Origin: RI-153 sp963721725
Lineage (GTDB): Bacteria; Chloroflexota; Anaerolineae; Caldilineales; Caldilineaceae
DNA length: 64,000 nt
Assembly: GCA_963721725.1 (NCBI GenBank)
Contig: CAVRLX010000003.1
Location: 248,001-312,000 of the forward strand
Direction: 5' to 3'
Shown piece after piece: positions 17,727-27,403 of this stretch (its first letter is position 1; each line of letters begins with the position of its first letter). The notes beneath the pieces were generated by a model that did not search any database, had not been told where the DNA came from, and was given only the letters and a program-made list of their open reading frames with translations. Both the position numbers and the translations under genes were made by a program.

Positions 17727-18116
17727 TCACACAATCGTCCAACGCCCTAATGTCCTCACTATCTTTCCCCCATCTTTCACCCCATACCCGCCAAATACAT
17801 AGCGATCCGGGCGCACGATGACCCAATGCACGCCCAACTGCCCACACCACGCGGCCATCAATCCGCTTCTGTCAATGACCGTGGGCGGGTTTTGCGTAGG
17901 TAGATGATCATGTCCCGATGGCAATACATGGAGATGGACCGTGGGAAAGGGCAGAGTCTCCAGCGCTGGGTGGGGAATTTGCTTGCCTACGCTGATCACC
18001 GCGAAGCCATTCCCCAACAGATCGTCCAACAACGCTTCTGTGCCGTTGGCGGTTTCTACGTGTGGCTGCGGAAAAAGCTTCCCCGCCGCCCGATTGCCCG
18101 TTCTCAAAAAAGCCAT
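17727..18116 (-). other. Shifted-frame C-terminus of the FAD monooxygenase
   Basis: This frame continues the monooxygenase with KLFPQPHVETANGTEALLDD and ends QLGVHWVIVRPDRYVFG, the thioredoxin-like C-terminal domain of this hydroxylase family. It is one base out of frame with 17908-19293; the break lies at a run of six T on the coding strand (about 18104-18109). Confidence 0.75.
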
Positions 18117-19293
18117 TGCGCAGATCGGGCACGGCGCTTTCCAACTGGCGCAGCCGCTGACGAACGGGCGGCAGCGCCATTGCCGCCCGCAACAAGCTAT
18201 CGCGCAGCGCCGCCAGCATGGAATTGCGCGTTTGAATCAGCCCGCCCGCCACGCGCACCAGCCGTAGCACTGCCGTCACGTGGGGCAGCCGTTCCTGTTG
18301 ATAGCTATCTAACAGCGAGTCGGCAGCCTGCCCATTCAACACCATCCACAACTTCCAAGCCAAGTTGTGGGCGTCGCGGATGCCCGCACACAGGCCCTGC
18401 CCCAAGAAGGGCGGCATCTGATGGGCAGCATCGCCCAGCAAAAAGATGCGCCCCCGCCGCCAGCGCTCGGCCAGCAGCGCGTGGAAGGTATAGACCGCCG
18501 CTCGCTCAATTTTTACAGCGTCGGGATCAACAAACCGCGACAGCAATCTGCGCACCTGTGCGGGACGCCGCAGTGCATCAGGCGAATCGCCGGGCAAGAG
18601 CATAAACTCCCAACGGCAGCGCTGATCCACTCCCGGCACACAGGTGACGGGGCGAGCGGGATCGCATATCTGCTGCACCACGTCTGGCGACGAAACACCT
18701 TCTTCCAGCCGCGTATCCACCACCAGCCAGGACTGATCCATCCCCAGATCGTGCAGCGTCATGGCGGCCAGCCGACGAATGGTGCTGCCCGCGCCATCAC
18801 AAGCCAACAAATAGCGCGCCCGCAGCGTGACAGCATCGCCAGCAAGCGGACGCGCCGCTACGGTGATGCCGTCATCCGCCTGGGTGAACGCGTCAACGGT
18901 CCAGCCCAAGCGCACCTCTACCGTGGAAAAACGAGCCAGCCCACGCCGAAGAATCGCTTCGAGCGTGGGCTGGTGAAAAACATTGGCGGCGGGAAAGCCA
19001 TAGCGAAAAGTTTGAGCGGCGCTTTTACGCACCTCTAACAGCAGACGACCGTGCCGGTCGAGTAGTTGCATACCCTCAATCGGGCGAGTGATGGCGCTGA
19101 CTTCTGTGCCCAGCCCGCAGGCTTGAAAGATGCGCATGGTTTCGTCGTCACAGTGGACAGCGCGTGGCAAGGGGTGGATTTCTTGCGCCTTTTCCAGCAC
19201 CAACACGCGCAGCCCATATTGCCCCAACAGATCGGCAACCGTCGCCCCTACCGGGCCGCAGCCGACGACGATCACATCGTAAAGATCAGACAT
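17908..19293 (-). CDS. FAD-dependent aromatic hydroxylase-like monooxygenase (frame broken at its end)
   Basis: A PheA/MhpA-type flavin monooxygenase that would hydroxylate aromatic or polyketide-like substrates with NAD(P)H and oxygen. The N-terminus has the dinucleotide fold VVGCGPVGATVADLLG; DGAGSTIRRLA and FLLGDAAHQMPPFLGQGLCAG are the DG and GD FAD motifs. Residues after about 395 of this frame are nonsense, while the proper C-terminal domain is found in the next frame down to 17727. Removing one T from a six-T run rejoins them, giving about 520 residues. It lies downstream of ridA on the same strand, separated by heptamer repeats. Confidence 0.88.
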   Translation of the reverse strand: MSDLYDVIVVGCGPVGATVADLLGQYGLRVLVLEKAQEIHPLPRAVHCDDETMRIFQACGLGTEVSAITRPIEGMQLLDRHGRLLLEVRKSAAQTFRYGFPAANVFHQPTLEAILRRGLARFSTVEVRLGWTVDAFTQADDGITVAARPLAGDAVTLRARYLLACDGAGSTIRRLAAMTLHDLGMDQSWLVVDTRLEEGVSSPDVVQQICDPARPVTCVPGVDQRCRWEFMLLPGDSPDALRRPAQVRRLLSRFVDPDAVKIERAAVYTFHALLAERWRRGRIFLLGDAAHQMPPFLGQGLCAGIRDAHNLAWKLWMVLNGQAADSLLDSYQQERLPHVTAVLRLVRVAGGLIQTRNSMLAALRDSLLRAAMALPPVRQRLRQLESAVPDLRNGFFENGQSGGGEAFSAATRRNRQRHRSVVGRSVGEWLRGDQRRQANSPPSAGDSALSHGPSPCIAIGT

Positions 19294-19304
19294 GGCAGGA
19301 AAGC

Positions 19305-19374
19305 GGCGATTGGCGATTAAGCGGCAGAAGCAATCCCCAATCGCTAATCGCCAGTCCCTAATCCCTAATCCTGC
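19305..19374. repeat. Heptamer tandem repeat between ridA and the monooxygenase
   Basis: Ten consecutive 7-base units, for example GGCGATT twice, ATCGCTA, ATCGCCA, GTCCCTA and ATCCCTA. The first and later units are partly complementary (GGCGATT with AATCGCC), so the block can fold. It reaches into the end of ridA and supplies its stop codon. Confidence 0.65.
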
Positions 19375-19748
19375 GGAATCACAGCGATGCAGTCCACTTC
19401 GATGGCAATGCCGGGCAGTTGCGCGCCCACGGTGGTGCGCGCCGGATAGGGCTTGCTGACGTACTGCCGATAGACTTCGTTCATCTCGGCAAAGTTGCTG
19501 AGATCGGCTAAAAAGACGCCCACTTTGGTGACGTTTGCCCAGGATGTGCCCGCCGCTTCGAGCAAGATCGTGAGGTTTTGGAAAACCCGTTCGGCCTCAT
19601 CCCGAAACGATCCTGTCACGCGCTGCCCAGTGGCCGGGTCATTCGGCCCCTGCCCCGAAATATAGACCGTCGGCCCCGATGCAATGATGCCCTGGGAATA
19701 GATGCCGACGGGTTTTGCCCCTTTTTCTGTAAAGACTTCTTCGCGCAT
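19365..19748 (-). CDS. RidA-family reactive enamine/imine deaminase
   Basis: A 127-residue YjgF/YER057c/UK114 protein. The arginine in the YPARTTVGA segment and the closing VDCIAV are the family signature; the arginine binds the substrate carboxylate in true RidA. These proteins remove 2-aminoacrylate and related enamines produced by PLP dehydratases such as the one at 2861-3844. It lies 23 bases after the GH1 stop, probably in one transcript. The stop codon falls in the heptamer repeat. Confidence 0.92.
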   Translation of the reverse strand: MREEVFTEKGAKPVGIYSQGIIASGPTVYISGQGPNDPATGQRVTGSFRDEAERVFQNLTILLEAAGTSWANVTKVGVFLADLSNFAEMNEVYRQYVSKPYPARTTVGAQLPGIAIEVDCIAVIPQD

Positions 19749-19771
19749 GAGACTCTCCTTTGGTGAACAAG

Positions 19772-21097
19772 TTAGGTGATTTGCATGATCCGTTGTTGCA
19801 GGTCGGGTGATAGCCCATTTCGGCGCGCAATCTCGGCATAGACGGCAGCGCTGGGGCGGGCGGTGCGCTCGCCGGTCTTGGGATCAAGGGCGTAGAGGCC
19901 AAAGCGCAGCCCCCAGCCTTCGTCCCACTCGAAATTATCAACCAGCGTCCAATGAAAATAGCCGCGCACGTTATATCCGGCTTGGATGGCGCGGTGCAGT
20001 TGTTGCAAATGGGCCACCAGCCAGCGCGCCCGAAAACGATCCGCATGGTCGGGGACGCCATTTTCGGTGATGTAGATTTTGACGCCAGGGTTGTGGTTGC
20101 TCACCTCCTGGCAGATCTGATAGATTCCCGCTGGGTCGAACTGGGCAAACGCGCCGCGCCGCCCGGCATCAGAAAGTTGGGCCTGGGGTGGGAAATGCTC
20201 CTCGCCAAAAAGCGTGAGCGGATTGGGCGAAAAACGCACCGTATCGCGAGTGTAATAGTTAATGCCAAGAAAATCATAGCTATCCACCAGGCGCGGGTTC
20301 TGCTGCATGGGGCCAAGCGGCGGGCGCAGTCGGCCATCTTTGGTGGCGGCCACCCACATGTGTTCAAAGAGCCAGCGTTTGAGGCCAGCGGCAAAGCGAT
20401 CCGCCTGGCTGGCCGGATTGCGCCGTTGGAAGAGGCGTACATGTTTGGCATAGCCCACCTCGGCCTGGGGCTGCACAGCGTGGATGGCATGATAGGCTTC
20501 GGCGTGGCCGTTGAGCATATGGCGCATGACGGTGAGGGCTTGCAAAAAGTTTGTTTTTTGCGGCGGCCAGTGGCCCAGAAACCAGCCTTTGGAGATGTAG
20601 ATCATGGGTTCGTTGATGGTGACCCAATGGGTGCAGAGATCGCCCAGCGCGCGGACGGTGGTTTCTACATAGCGGCGAAAGAGAGCCACGGTTGCGCCAT
20701 TTTCCCAACCGCCCATACGGGTTAGCCAGAGCGGCTCGGTAAAGTGGTGCAGCGTCACCATCGGCGTGATCCCGCGCTGGCGCAGCCCGCCCAGCATCTC
20801 CCGATAGCGGTCCAGAGCGGCGTGGTCGAAGCGCCCCGGTTCAGGTTCAATCCGGCTCCACTCGACGCTGAGCCGGTGTGCGTTCAAGCCTAAATCGACC
20901 ATGCGGTCGAAATCAGCCTCGGCGTTCTCCCACCAATTGCAGGCCATGCCGCTGCGGTCGCCATACCAGATCGCACCGGGCTGTTGTTCAAACGCCCACC
21001 ATTGGTTATTGGTGTTGTGGCCTTCCACTTGGTGGGCAGCCGAGGCCGTGCCCCACAAAAAGCCGTCGGGAAAGGGAAGAGAAGGGTGTTCAGTCAT
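19772..21097 (-). CDS. Beta-glucosidase, glycoside hydrolase family 1
   Basis: A 441-residue cytoplasmic GH1 enzyme of normal length that releases terminal beta-glucosyl or beta-galactosyl units. The acid/base is E163 in TINEPM and the nucleophile is E345 in YITENG. The N-terminal FLWGTASAAHQVEG, the HRLSVEWSRIEP segment and the substrate-binding WTLVDNFEWDEGW are all conserved. It pairs functionally with the GH42 enzyme in glycan breakdown. Confidence 0.95.
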   Translation of the reverse strand: MTEHPSLPFPDGFLWGTASAAHQVEGHNTNNQWWAFEQQPGAIWYGDRSGMACNWWENAEADFDRMVDLGLNAHRLSVEWSRIEPEPGRFDHAALDRYREMLGGLRQRGITPMVTLHHFTEPLWLTRMGGWENGATVALFRRYVETTVRALGDLCTHWVTINEPMIYISKGWFLGHWPPQKTNFLQALTVMRHMLNGHAEAYHAIHAVQPQAEVGYAKHVRLFQRRNPASQADRFAAGLKRWLFEHMWVAATKDGRLRPPLGPMQQNPRLVDSYDFLGINYYTRDTVRFSPNPLTLFGEEHFPPQAQLSDAGRRGAFAQFDPAGIYQICQEVSNHNPGVKIYITENGVPDHADRFRARWLVAHLQQLHRAIQAGYNVRGYFHWTLVDNFEWDEGWGLRFGLYALDPKTGERTARPSAAVYAEIARRNGLSPDLQQRIMQIT

Positions 21098-21136
21098 GAG
21101 CGCTCTATCTTTGGTGGGTGACCGTAGCGGGATCTT

Positions 21137-21625
21137 TTATGCCCCTGTGGGATGTGGCTCGTAAACCGTATCGCCGCCGCGTGGACGTGGCATGTATTCC
21201 AATAGGAGGCCAGCCACTTGGAAAAAATCGCGGCTGTGTTGATCCGGATAATTGCCCGCATAGACCACACGTTGGATGCCGGCGTTGATGATCATCTTGG
21301 CGCAGTTGAGACAGGGTTGATGGGTAACATAGATGATGGAATTAGGCGTATTGACACCGTGGCGGGCGGCTTGGATAATGGCGTTTTGTTCGGCGTGCAG
21401 GGTGCGCACACAATGGCCGTCCACCAGCAGATGCCCCACATCGTCACAGTGCGGCAATCCCGCCGGCGCGCCGTTATAGCCGGTGGTCAAAATGCGGCGG
21501 TCGCGCACAATCACCGCGCCCACGTGGGCGCGATCACAGGTACTGCGCTCTGCCACGCTGAAAGCTATATTCAAAAAGTATTCGTCCCAGGATGGACGCT
21601 GGGCCTTGCATGGGGAAGTGGACAT
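21137..21625 (-). CDS. Deoxycytidylate deaminase family protein
   Basis: A 162-residue zinc deaminase. The zinc and catalytic motifs HAEQNA and PCLNCAK are intact and TGYNGAPAGLPHC near the front is characteristic of dCMP deaminases (ComEB type), which make dUMP for thymidylate synthesis. The ATG at 21625 has an AGGAG seven bases upstream; a GTG two codons earlier is less likely. Confidence 0.92.
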   Translation of the reverse strand: MSTSPCKAQRPSWDEYFLNIAFSVAERSTCDRAHVGAVIVRDRRILTTGYNGAPAGLPHCDDVGHLLVDGHCVRTLHAEQNAIIQAARHGVNTPNSIIYVTHQPCLNCAKMIINAGIQRVVYAGNYPDQHSRDFFQVAGLLLEYMPRPRGGDTVYEPHPTGA

Positions 21626-21645
21626 GGACACGCTCCTTGGGGCGA

Positions 21646-22416
<771 letters not shown>

Positions 22417-22424
22417 GGCTTTGT

Positions 22425-22457
22425 AAAAAAGCCCCGCCAGTGGGTGGCGAGGCTTTT
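22425..22457 (-). terminator. Terminator of ftsH
   Basis: A 13-bp stem with one mismatch (22427-22439 with 22445-22457). On the minus strand it is followed by TTTTTT, the classic intrinsic form. Confidence 0.75.
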
Positions 22458-22489
22458 ATCCTCTCGGTTGTCTAAAATTCTGGCTGCAA

Positions 22490-24442
22490 CTAGGCCGGGG
22501 CAGGCAGTGTGCCGCCCAGATCCAATCCATCGGATTTGTTTTCGCCGCGCTGTCGCTCATCTTCCATGCCCGCTCGAGGTGTTTCTGAGCGGCGGCGACC
22601 ACTGGGGGAGGAATCCACCGGATATTCGCCGCGCATGATTGCCCCAAATTCAGCCGCGTTCAGGGTTTCGACTTCTAACAAGCGCAACGCCACCGCATCC
22701 AGTTTATCGCGGTGGGTCACCAGGATTTGGCGGGTACGCTGATAGGCTTCGTCCACCAAGCTACGCACCTCTTCGTCAATCTCTTGGGCCACCCGGTCGC
22801 TATAGTTGCGGGTTTCGGCAATCCCGCGCCCCAAAAAGACCATCTCTTCGCGCTCGCCATATTGAATTGGCCCCAATCTTTCGCTCATGCCCCATTGGGT
22901 GATCATGGTACGGGCCATGTTGGTTACCTGCTCGAGATCGTTGCTGGCCCCGGTGGTAATGTCACGAAAGCGCACTTCTTCGGCCACACGCCCGCCCAGC
23001 AAGGCGGCCAGTTGATCGCGGAAATTGTCGCGAGTTTTAAGATCGGTCTCCTCTTCGGGAAGGAAGAGCGTATACCCGCCGGCCATGCCACGTCCCACAA
23101 TGGTCACTTTATGGACGTTGTCATAGTTGGGCAAAATATAGCCGACCACGGCATGGCCGGCTTCATGATAGGCCACGATTTCTTTTTCGTGGGGGGTGAT
23201 CAGCCGACTGCGGCGTTCAGGGCCAGCAATCACCCGTTCAATGGCCTCCTGAAATTCGTCCATACTCACCGAGCGCCGATTGCGGCGTGCTGCCAGAATC
23301 GCGGCCTCGTTGACCAGATTTTCCAGATCTGCGCCCACAAATCCTGGTGTCTGTTTGGCAATAATATCCAGGTTGACATCGGTAGCCAGCGGTTTGCCCT
23401 TACTGTGAACGTCTAAAATTTCGCGGCGTCCCTGAACATCGGGGGCGTCCATGGTGACACGGCGATCAAAACGGCCGGGGCGCAATAGTGCCGGGTCGAG
23501 AATATCGGGACGATTGGTGGCGGCAATCAAGATCACATTGACATCGGTATCAAAGCCATCCATCTCCACCAAAATCTGATTCAACGTCTGTTCGCGTTCA
23601 TCGTGCGAACCGCCCAGCCCCGCGCCACGGTGCCGACCAACGGCGTCGATCTCGTCAATGAAGATGATACAGGGCGAGTTCTTCTTGGCCTGCTCAAAGA
23701 GATCTCGGACACGGCTGGCCCCCACACCCACAAACATCTCGACAAATTCCGAACCAGAGATGCTAAAGAAGGGCACGCCCGCTTCGCCAGAAACAGCTTT
23801 CGCCATCAAGGTTTTGCCTGTGCCGGGCGGGCCAACCAAGAGTACGCCTTTGGGGATGCGCGCACCCAATGAGGCGAATTTTTGCGGCTCTTTGAGAAAT
23901 TCCACCACTTCTTCCAGCTCTTGTTTGGCTTCTTCATTGCCGGCCACGTCGTCAAAGCTGACGGTGGGCTTGTCCCCGGTGAACATGCGCGCTTTGCTTT
24001 TGCCAAAGCTGAAGGCCTGGTTCCCTGCACCCTGGGCTTGGCGCAAAATGAAGATGAAGAAGACCACAATCAGCAAAATGGGCAACAAGGCCAACAGAAT
24101 GCCGCCATAGACTTCCCAACCGCTGGGAGCCTGGATGGTAATATCCACGCCAGTTAATTGCTCTGAGGTCACCCCCAGATTTTCCAGTGTTTCCACAAGG
24201 CTAACATTGGTCTCTTTGCGCGAGGCGATCTGCTGGCCTGTGCGCTGTGTGACAACAATTTCGTTGTCGTCAACCTGGATCTGGCGCACTTCGCCGTTGC
24301 GGATGAGCTGGGCGACTTCGGCAATCGATTCAACTTTGGAGATGTTGGCATTACGATTACTGAGGGTTGTATAGAGGAATGCACCCAAGGCAACCACGAG
24401 TAAAATATAGATCAAACTGTTGCGAAATCGTTTTGAATTCAT
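22490..24442 (-). CDS. ftsH: ATP-dependent membrane zinc protease FtsH
   Basis: A 650-residue AAA+ protease of the inner membrane that degrades membrane and regulatory proteins. An N-terminal span (about residues 9-27), a periplasmic domain and a second span (about 109-130) precede the ATPase with Walker A GPPGTGKT near 203 and Walker B IIFIDEIDAV. The second region of homology reads NRPDILDPALLRPGRFDR. The zinc site HEAGH is at residues 426-430. The C-terminal tail is rich in Arg, Ser and Pro. A single terminator follows and a 270-base upstream gap holds its promoter. Confidence 0.97.
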   Translation of the reverse strand: MNSKRFRNSLIYILLVVALGAFLYTTLSNRNANISKVESIAEVAQLIRNGEVRQIQVDDNEIVVTQRTGQQIASRKETNVSLVETLENLGVTSEQLTGVDITIQAPSGWEVYGGILLALLPILLIVVFFIFILRQAQGAGNQAFSFGKSKARMFTGDKPTVSFDDVAGNEEAKQELEEVVEFLKEPQKFASLGARIPKGVLLVGPPGTGKTLMAKAVSGEAGVPFFSISGSEFVEMFVGVGASRVRDLFEQAKKNSPCIIFIDEIDAVGRHRGAGLGGSHDEREQTLNQILVEMDGFDTDVNVILIAATNRPDILDPALLRPGRFDRRVTMDAPDVQGRREILDVHSKGKPLATDVNLDIIAKQTPGFVGADLENLVNEAAILAARRNRRSVSMDEFQEAIERVIAGPERRSRLITPHEKEIVAYHEAGHAVVGYILPNYDNVHKVTIVGRGMAGGYTLFLPEEETDLKTRDNFRDQLAALLGGRVAEEVRFRDITTGASNDLEQVTNMARTMITQWGMSERLGPIQYGEREEMVFLGRGIAETRNYSDRVAQEIDEEVRSLVDEAYQRTRQILVTHRDKLDAVALRLLEVETLNAAEFGAIMRGEYPVDSSPSGRRRSETPRAGMEDERQRGENKSDGLDLGGTLPAPA

Positions 24443-24714
24443 GCGTACTCTCTTAGGAGCAAGGGAGACATCCAGTTGGTCAACGTCTCTGGTGTGGTCC
24501 CAATTCGGATAGGGGAAAGTCTAGCATAGTGATAGGTGTGCGTCAAAAAACAGGCCAAAATCGAGGGTATCTATTGTTCCCCTGCACAATGGATACATCG
24601 AAAGACGGGTGTTACCCCAATGGGATCAGACTTTCAGACGAAACAAAGCTGTGGGGCAACATAGCCTTTAGTATACCAGAAAAGTACGCAAACGGAGTAG
24701 GCAGAATTCCACCT

Positions 24715-25575
24715 TTACACACGCCTTTCCAGCGTAAAAAGCGTAATCTCCGGCCGACAGTTGAAGCGATAGGGCAGCGGCCACACGCCCAGGCCGCGGT
24801 TGGTGTAGACCTGCCGCTCTCCCACACGTTGCAGTCCAATCGGATAGCGTTGCCCATAGCGGGGCAGCACAGGCGCGCGGCTGTGTTTGCCGGCATCGGC
24901 GCGGCCCAGGGCCGGAATGCGTACTTGGCCGCCGTGGCTATGCCCGCTAAATTGAACGGCAACTGGCGCATTCATTGCCAGCACACGATCAAAGAAATCT
25001 GGCTCATGCACCATGAGCAGCGTTGTCTGGCCGTGGGGAAGATTACGCAGGGCAGCTTCGAGATCCGGCGTGCCACTCCACAGATCGTCCAACCCGGCCA
25101 GCGTCAACCCGCCAACAACTTCCACGGCTTCGTTGACCAGCAGACGCGCCCCCGCTGCTTCTAAATAGCGACCTACAGTGCCACGGTTGGTCCAGAGATC
25201 ATGGTTGCCATAAATTGCATAGAGCGGAGCCGCCAAAGCTTGCAAAGGTTCGACTAGCCCGGCGGCATCATCGGCGCGGTCGCCCACATAGTCGCCCGTC
25301 GCCATGACAAAAGCAGGGGCCAGCCGATTGACGATCTCGACGGCGGACACAAGGTGGGCTGGGGAGGTATAGTCGCTGAGGTGGATGTCAGAAATTTGGG
25401 CAAAACGCAGCCCAACCAGATCAGTGGGCAAATTGGCTATGGCCAGAGAGACCTGCTCCACATCCACCCAGTTTGGCTCCAATAGACGCACATAGCCAAA
25501 GCCAGTTGCGCCAGCCAGGCCAAGACCGCCCAGCATTTGCAGAAAACGACGACGGCTGAGAAAGGGAGTGTTCAT
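24715..25575 (-). CDS. Tat-exported metallophosphoesterase
   Basis: A 286-residue calcineurin-like phosphoesterase of the YkuE type. The N-terminus SRRRFLQMLGGLGLAGATG is a twin-arginine signal. Metal-binding motifs are ISDIHLSD, ATGDYVGD, YGNHDLW, MVHEPD and SGHSHGGQ, in the right order. The start is set at the ATG at 25575 so the signal peptide is N-terminal; the frame is open 13 codons further upstream. Family members act on membrane-bound phosphoesters; the substrate is unknown. Confidence 0.9.
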   Translation of the reverse strand: MNTPFLSRRRFLQMLGGLGLAGATGFGYVRLLEPNWVDVEQVSLAIANLPTDLVGLRFAQISDIHLSDYTSPAHLVSAVEIVNRLAPAFVMATGDYVGDRADDAAGLVEPLQALAAPLYAIYGNHDLWTNRGTVGRYLEAAGARLLVNEAVEVVGGLTLAGLDDLWSGTPDLEAALRNLPHGQTTLLMVHEPDFFDRVLAMNAPVAVQFSGHSHGGQVRIPALGRADAGKHSRAPVLPRYGQRYPIGLQRVGERQVYTNRGLGVWPLPYRFNCRPEITLFTLERRV

Positions 25576-25620
25576 GCTTTGTGCAACGCACGTCGGGGGT
25601 GGGATGTTCCGCAAGGCAGG

Positions 25621-26427
25621 CTATGGGCTGCGCTGCCGCACTACTTCGTAGAGTAAAAGTGCGGTAGATGTGGATAGATTTAAGCTATCGGCCACGCCAA
25701 ACATGGGGATCGACACCTGAAGATCGGCGGCTTGTAGCCAATCGTCGCTCAGTCCGTCTGCTTCGCTGCCGGTAACAACCGCCACTGGCCCACGTAGATC
25801 CGCCTGGGTATAGCGCTGGCTGGCGCTGGGCGTGGCCGCGACTGTGGTGATGCGGTGACGGCGCAGCCAGGCAATGACAGCCTCGGTGGGAGCCTCGGCC
25901 ACAGGCACGGTGAAGCGTGTGCCCAGGCTGGCGCGGATCACGTTGGGATTGTGGAGATCCGTGCCGCCACTGCACAGAATCAACCCATCCACCCCGGCGG
26001 CGTCGGCGCTACGCAGAATGGCCCCCACGTTGCCGGGTTTTTCTGCGCCTTCCACCACCACGACAAAGGGCGTTTGGGAAAGAGGTAGCCGCTCTAACTC
26101 TGTCTGTGTGTACGGGATGACCAACACAATGCCACCGCTGGCCCCACGATAAGTCATCTTTTCGTAGACGTCGGGGGAGACGGTGGCGAGTTGCGTGGTA
26201 CGTGTTGCGGGTTGCGTAAGACGTGAGGCCAAGTCTTGATCCACGGCGGGGACCAATTCGGGGCAGATGTAGATCTCGGCGGGGAGGATGCCGGCGTCGA
26301 GACAGCGGCGTACCTCGCGGCTGCCCTCGACGACGGTTTGGCGTAGCGCCTCACGATGGCGGCGGGTGCTGCTCAGGCGCACCACGTTCTTTACTTTGGC
26401 GTTGGCGGGGCTGATGATCTGCGGCAT
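25621..26427 (-). CDS. TrmH/SpoU-family RNA 2-prime-O-methyltransferase
   Basis: A 268-residue SPOUT methyltransferase of the RlmB/TsnR type. An N-terminal substrate-binding domain (ISPANAKVKNVVRL onward) precedes the knot fold, with NVGAILRSADAAGVDGL, RASLGTRFTVPV, VTGSEADGL and the SAM-binding ending VSIPMFGVADSLNLSTSTALLLYE. About 14 residues near residue 70-82, around LTQPATRTTQLA, are encoded by heptamer repeats (26183-26224) inserted in frame. The start chosen at 26427 avoids overlap with the upstream methyltransferase gene. Confidence 0.9.
   Translation of the reverse strand: MPQIISPANAKVKNVVRLSSTRRHREALRQTVVEGSREVRRCLDAGILPAEIYICPELVPAVDQDLASRLTQPATRTTQLATVSPDVYEKMTYRGASGGIVLVIPYTQTELERLPLSQTPFVVVVEGAEKPGNVGAILRSADAAGVDGLILCSGGTDLHNPNVIRASLGTRFTVPVAEAPTEAVIAWLRRHRITTVAATPSASQRYTQADLRGPVAVVTGSEADGLSDDWLQAADLQVSIPMFGVADSLNLSTSTALLLYEVVRQRSP
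26183..26224. repeat. Heptamer repeat inside the TrmH-family gene
   Basis: Six consecutive units resembling GTTGCGT (GTGGCGA, GTTGCGT, GGTACGT, GTTGCGG, GTTGCGT, AAGACGT) cover 42 bases, so the frame is preserved. They encode a Thr/Gln/Arg-rich stretch between the two domains. Confidence 0.55.
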
Positions 26428-26438
26428 GGTGCGTTCGG

Positions 26439-27323
26439 TTAGCGGTCGGCCAACCAACGGGCATAAGCGCCGCTGGGCAGGGAGCGCCCACTTTTCGCCT
26501 CGTAGAGTACCATTTCACCCTCTTCAATCTTGCCTTGAGAGTCGCCCACAGCTTCGGCAACCTGATTGCGCAACGTCACCGGTGTGAAGCCCGGCGTGTG
26601 GCAACTGAGCAAGAGAAAGAGCGCATCTTTCGCCAGCAGGCCGCGACAGGCTTCGAGGAGAGGGAGCAGATCATCTTCGATCTTAAAGACTTCGCCTTTG
26701 GGACCGCGGCCAAAGCTGGGTGGGTCGAGGATGATGCCCTGGTATTGGCTGCCGCGTCGTTCTTCGCGCCGCACAAATTTGAGGGCATCGTCGACCAGCC
26801 AACGGATGGGTCGATCATCCAGCCGGCTCAACTTGGCGTTATCACGTGCCCAATCCACCACGCCTTTGGCCGCATCCACATGCACCACATGCGCGCCCGC
26901 CTGGCTACAGGCCAGCGTGCTGCCGCCGGTATAGGCGAAGAGGTTGAGCACATGCAGGTTACGGTTATTGGTGCGGGCCAGCCGGGCGCGGATCTTCTCG
27001 CGCATCCGATCCCAATTGGCGGCCTGTTCGGGGAACAGCCCCAGATGGCCGAAATCTGTCAGTTTGATCTGGAAAAAGAGATTGGCATAGACAATGTTGT
27101 AGCCGCGTGCGACTTGGGATTTCCAGCGCCAGTCGCCGCCGCCTTCGCTGCTGCGTTCATAGACAGCGTCGGCGCTCTCCCATTCGGTGCGCGGGCGGCT
27201 GGGCGTCCACACAGCCTGGGGCGACGGACGCCAGAGGCGATAGTTGCCCACCTGCTCTAGTTTTTGCTCGTTGCCAGAATCGATCAGGCTATATTCGCCT
27301 TCGGAAGTTGTGATGTCCACCAT
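26439..27323 (-). CDS. SAM-dependent methyltransferase, RlmI/YccW-like
   Basis: A 294-residue class I methyltransferase. The SAM-binding motif is LNLFAYTGGSTLACSQAGA, followed by VDAAKGVVDWARDNAKL and the catalytic-loop motif IILDPPSFGRG, all typical of rRNA m5C methyltransferases of the RlmI type. The N-terminal PUA domain of full RlmI is replaced by a short unrelated region with WRPSPQAVW. The start is placed at the ATG at 27323 because the frame upstream of it runs through a long hairpin. Confidence 0.87.
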   Translation of the reverse strand: MVDITTSEGEYSLIDSGNEQKLEQVGNYRLWRPSPQAVWTPSRPRTEWESADAVYERSSEGGGDWRWKSQVARGYNIVYANLFFQIKLTDFGHLGLFPEQAANWDRMREKIRARLARTNNRNLHVLNLFAYTGGSTLACSQAGAHVVHVDAAKGVVDWARDNAKLSRLDDRPIRWLVDDALKFVRREERRGSQYQGIILDPPSFGRGPKGEVFKIEDDLLPLLEACRGLLAKDALFLLLSCHTPGFTPVTLRNQVAEAVGDSQGKIEEGEMVLYEAKSGRSLPSGAYARWLADR

Positions 27324-27330
27324 AAAAATA

Positions 27331-27379
27331 CCCTTGCTGTGATAGAAAACTCTGTGACCAGAGTCTATCACAGCAAGGG
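27331..27379 (-). terminator. Long hairpin directly upstream of the methyltransferase start
   Basis: Perfect 16-bp arms at 27331-27346 and 27364-27379 with an extra inner ACTCTG/CAGAGT stem. On the minus strand it is followed by TATTTTTAT, which resembles an intrinsic terminator for the YbjN-like gene. Its closing arm also contains AAGGG, the only ribosome site before the next ATG, so folding would hide that site. Confidence 0.6.
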
Positions 27380-27403
27380 TGGCAGACGAAACGCAGAGGT
27401 GCG

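Noticed and set aside
17904..18605. Plus-strand frames over the monooxygenase region
   Set aside because: They are Arg/Pro/Ala-rich antisense shadows; the minus strand has clear FAD motifs.
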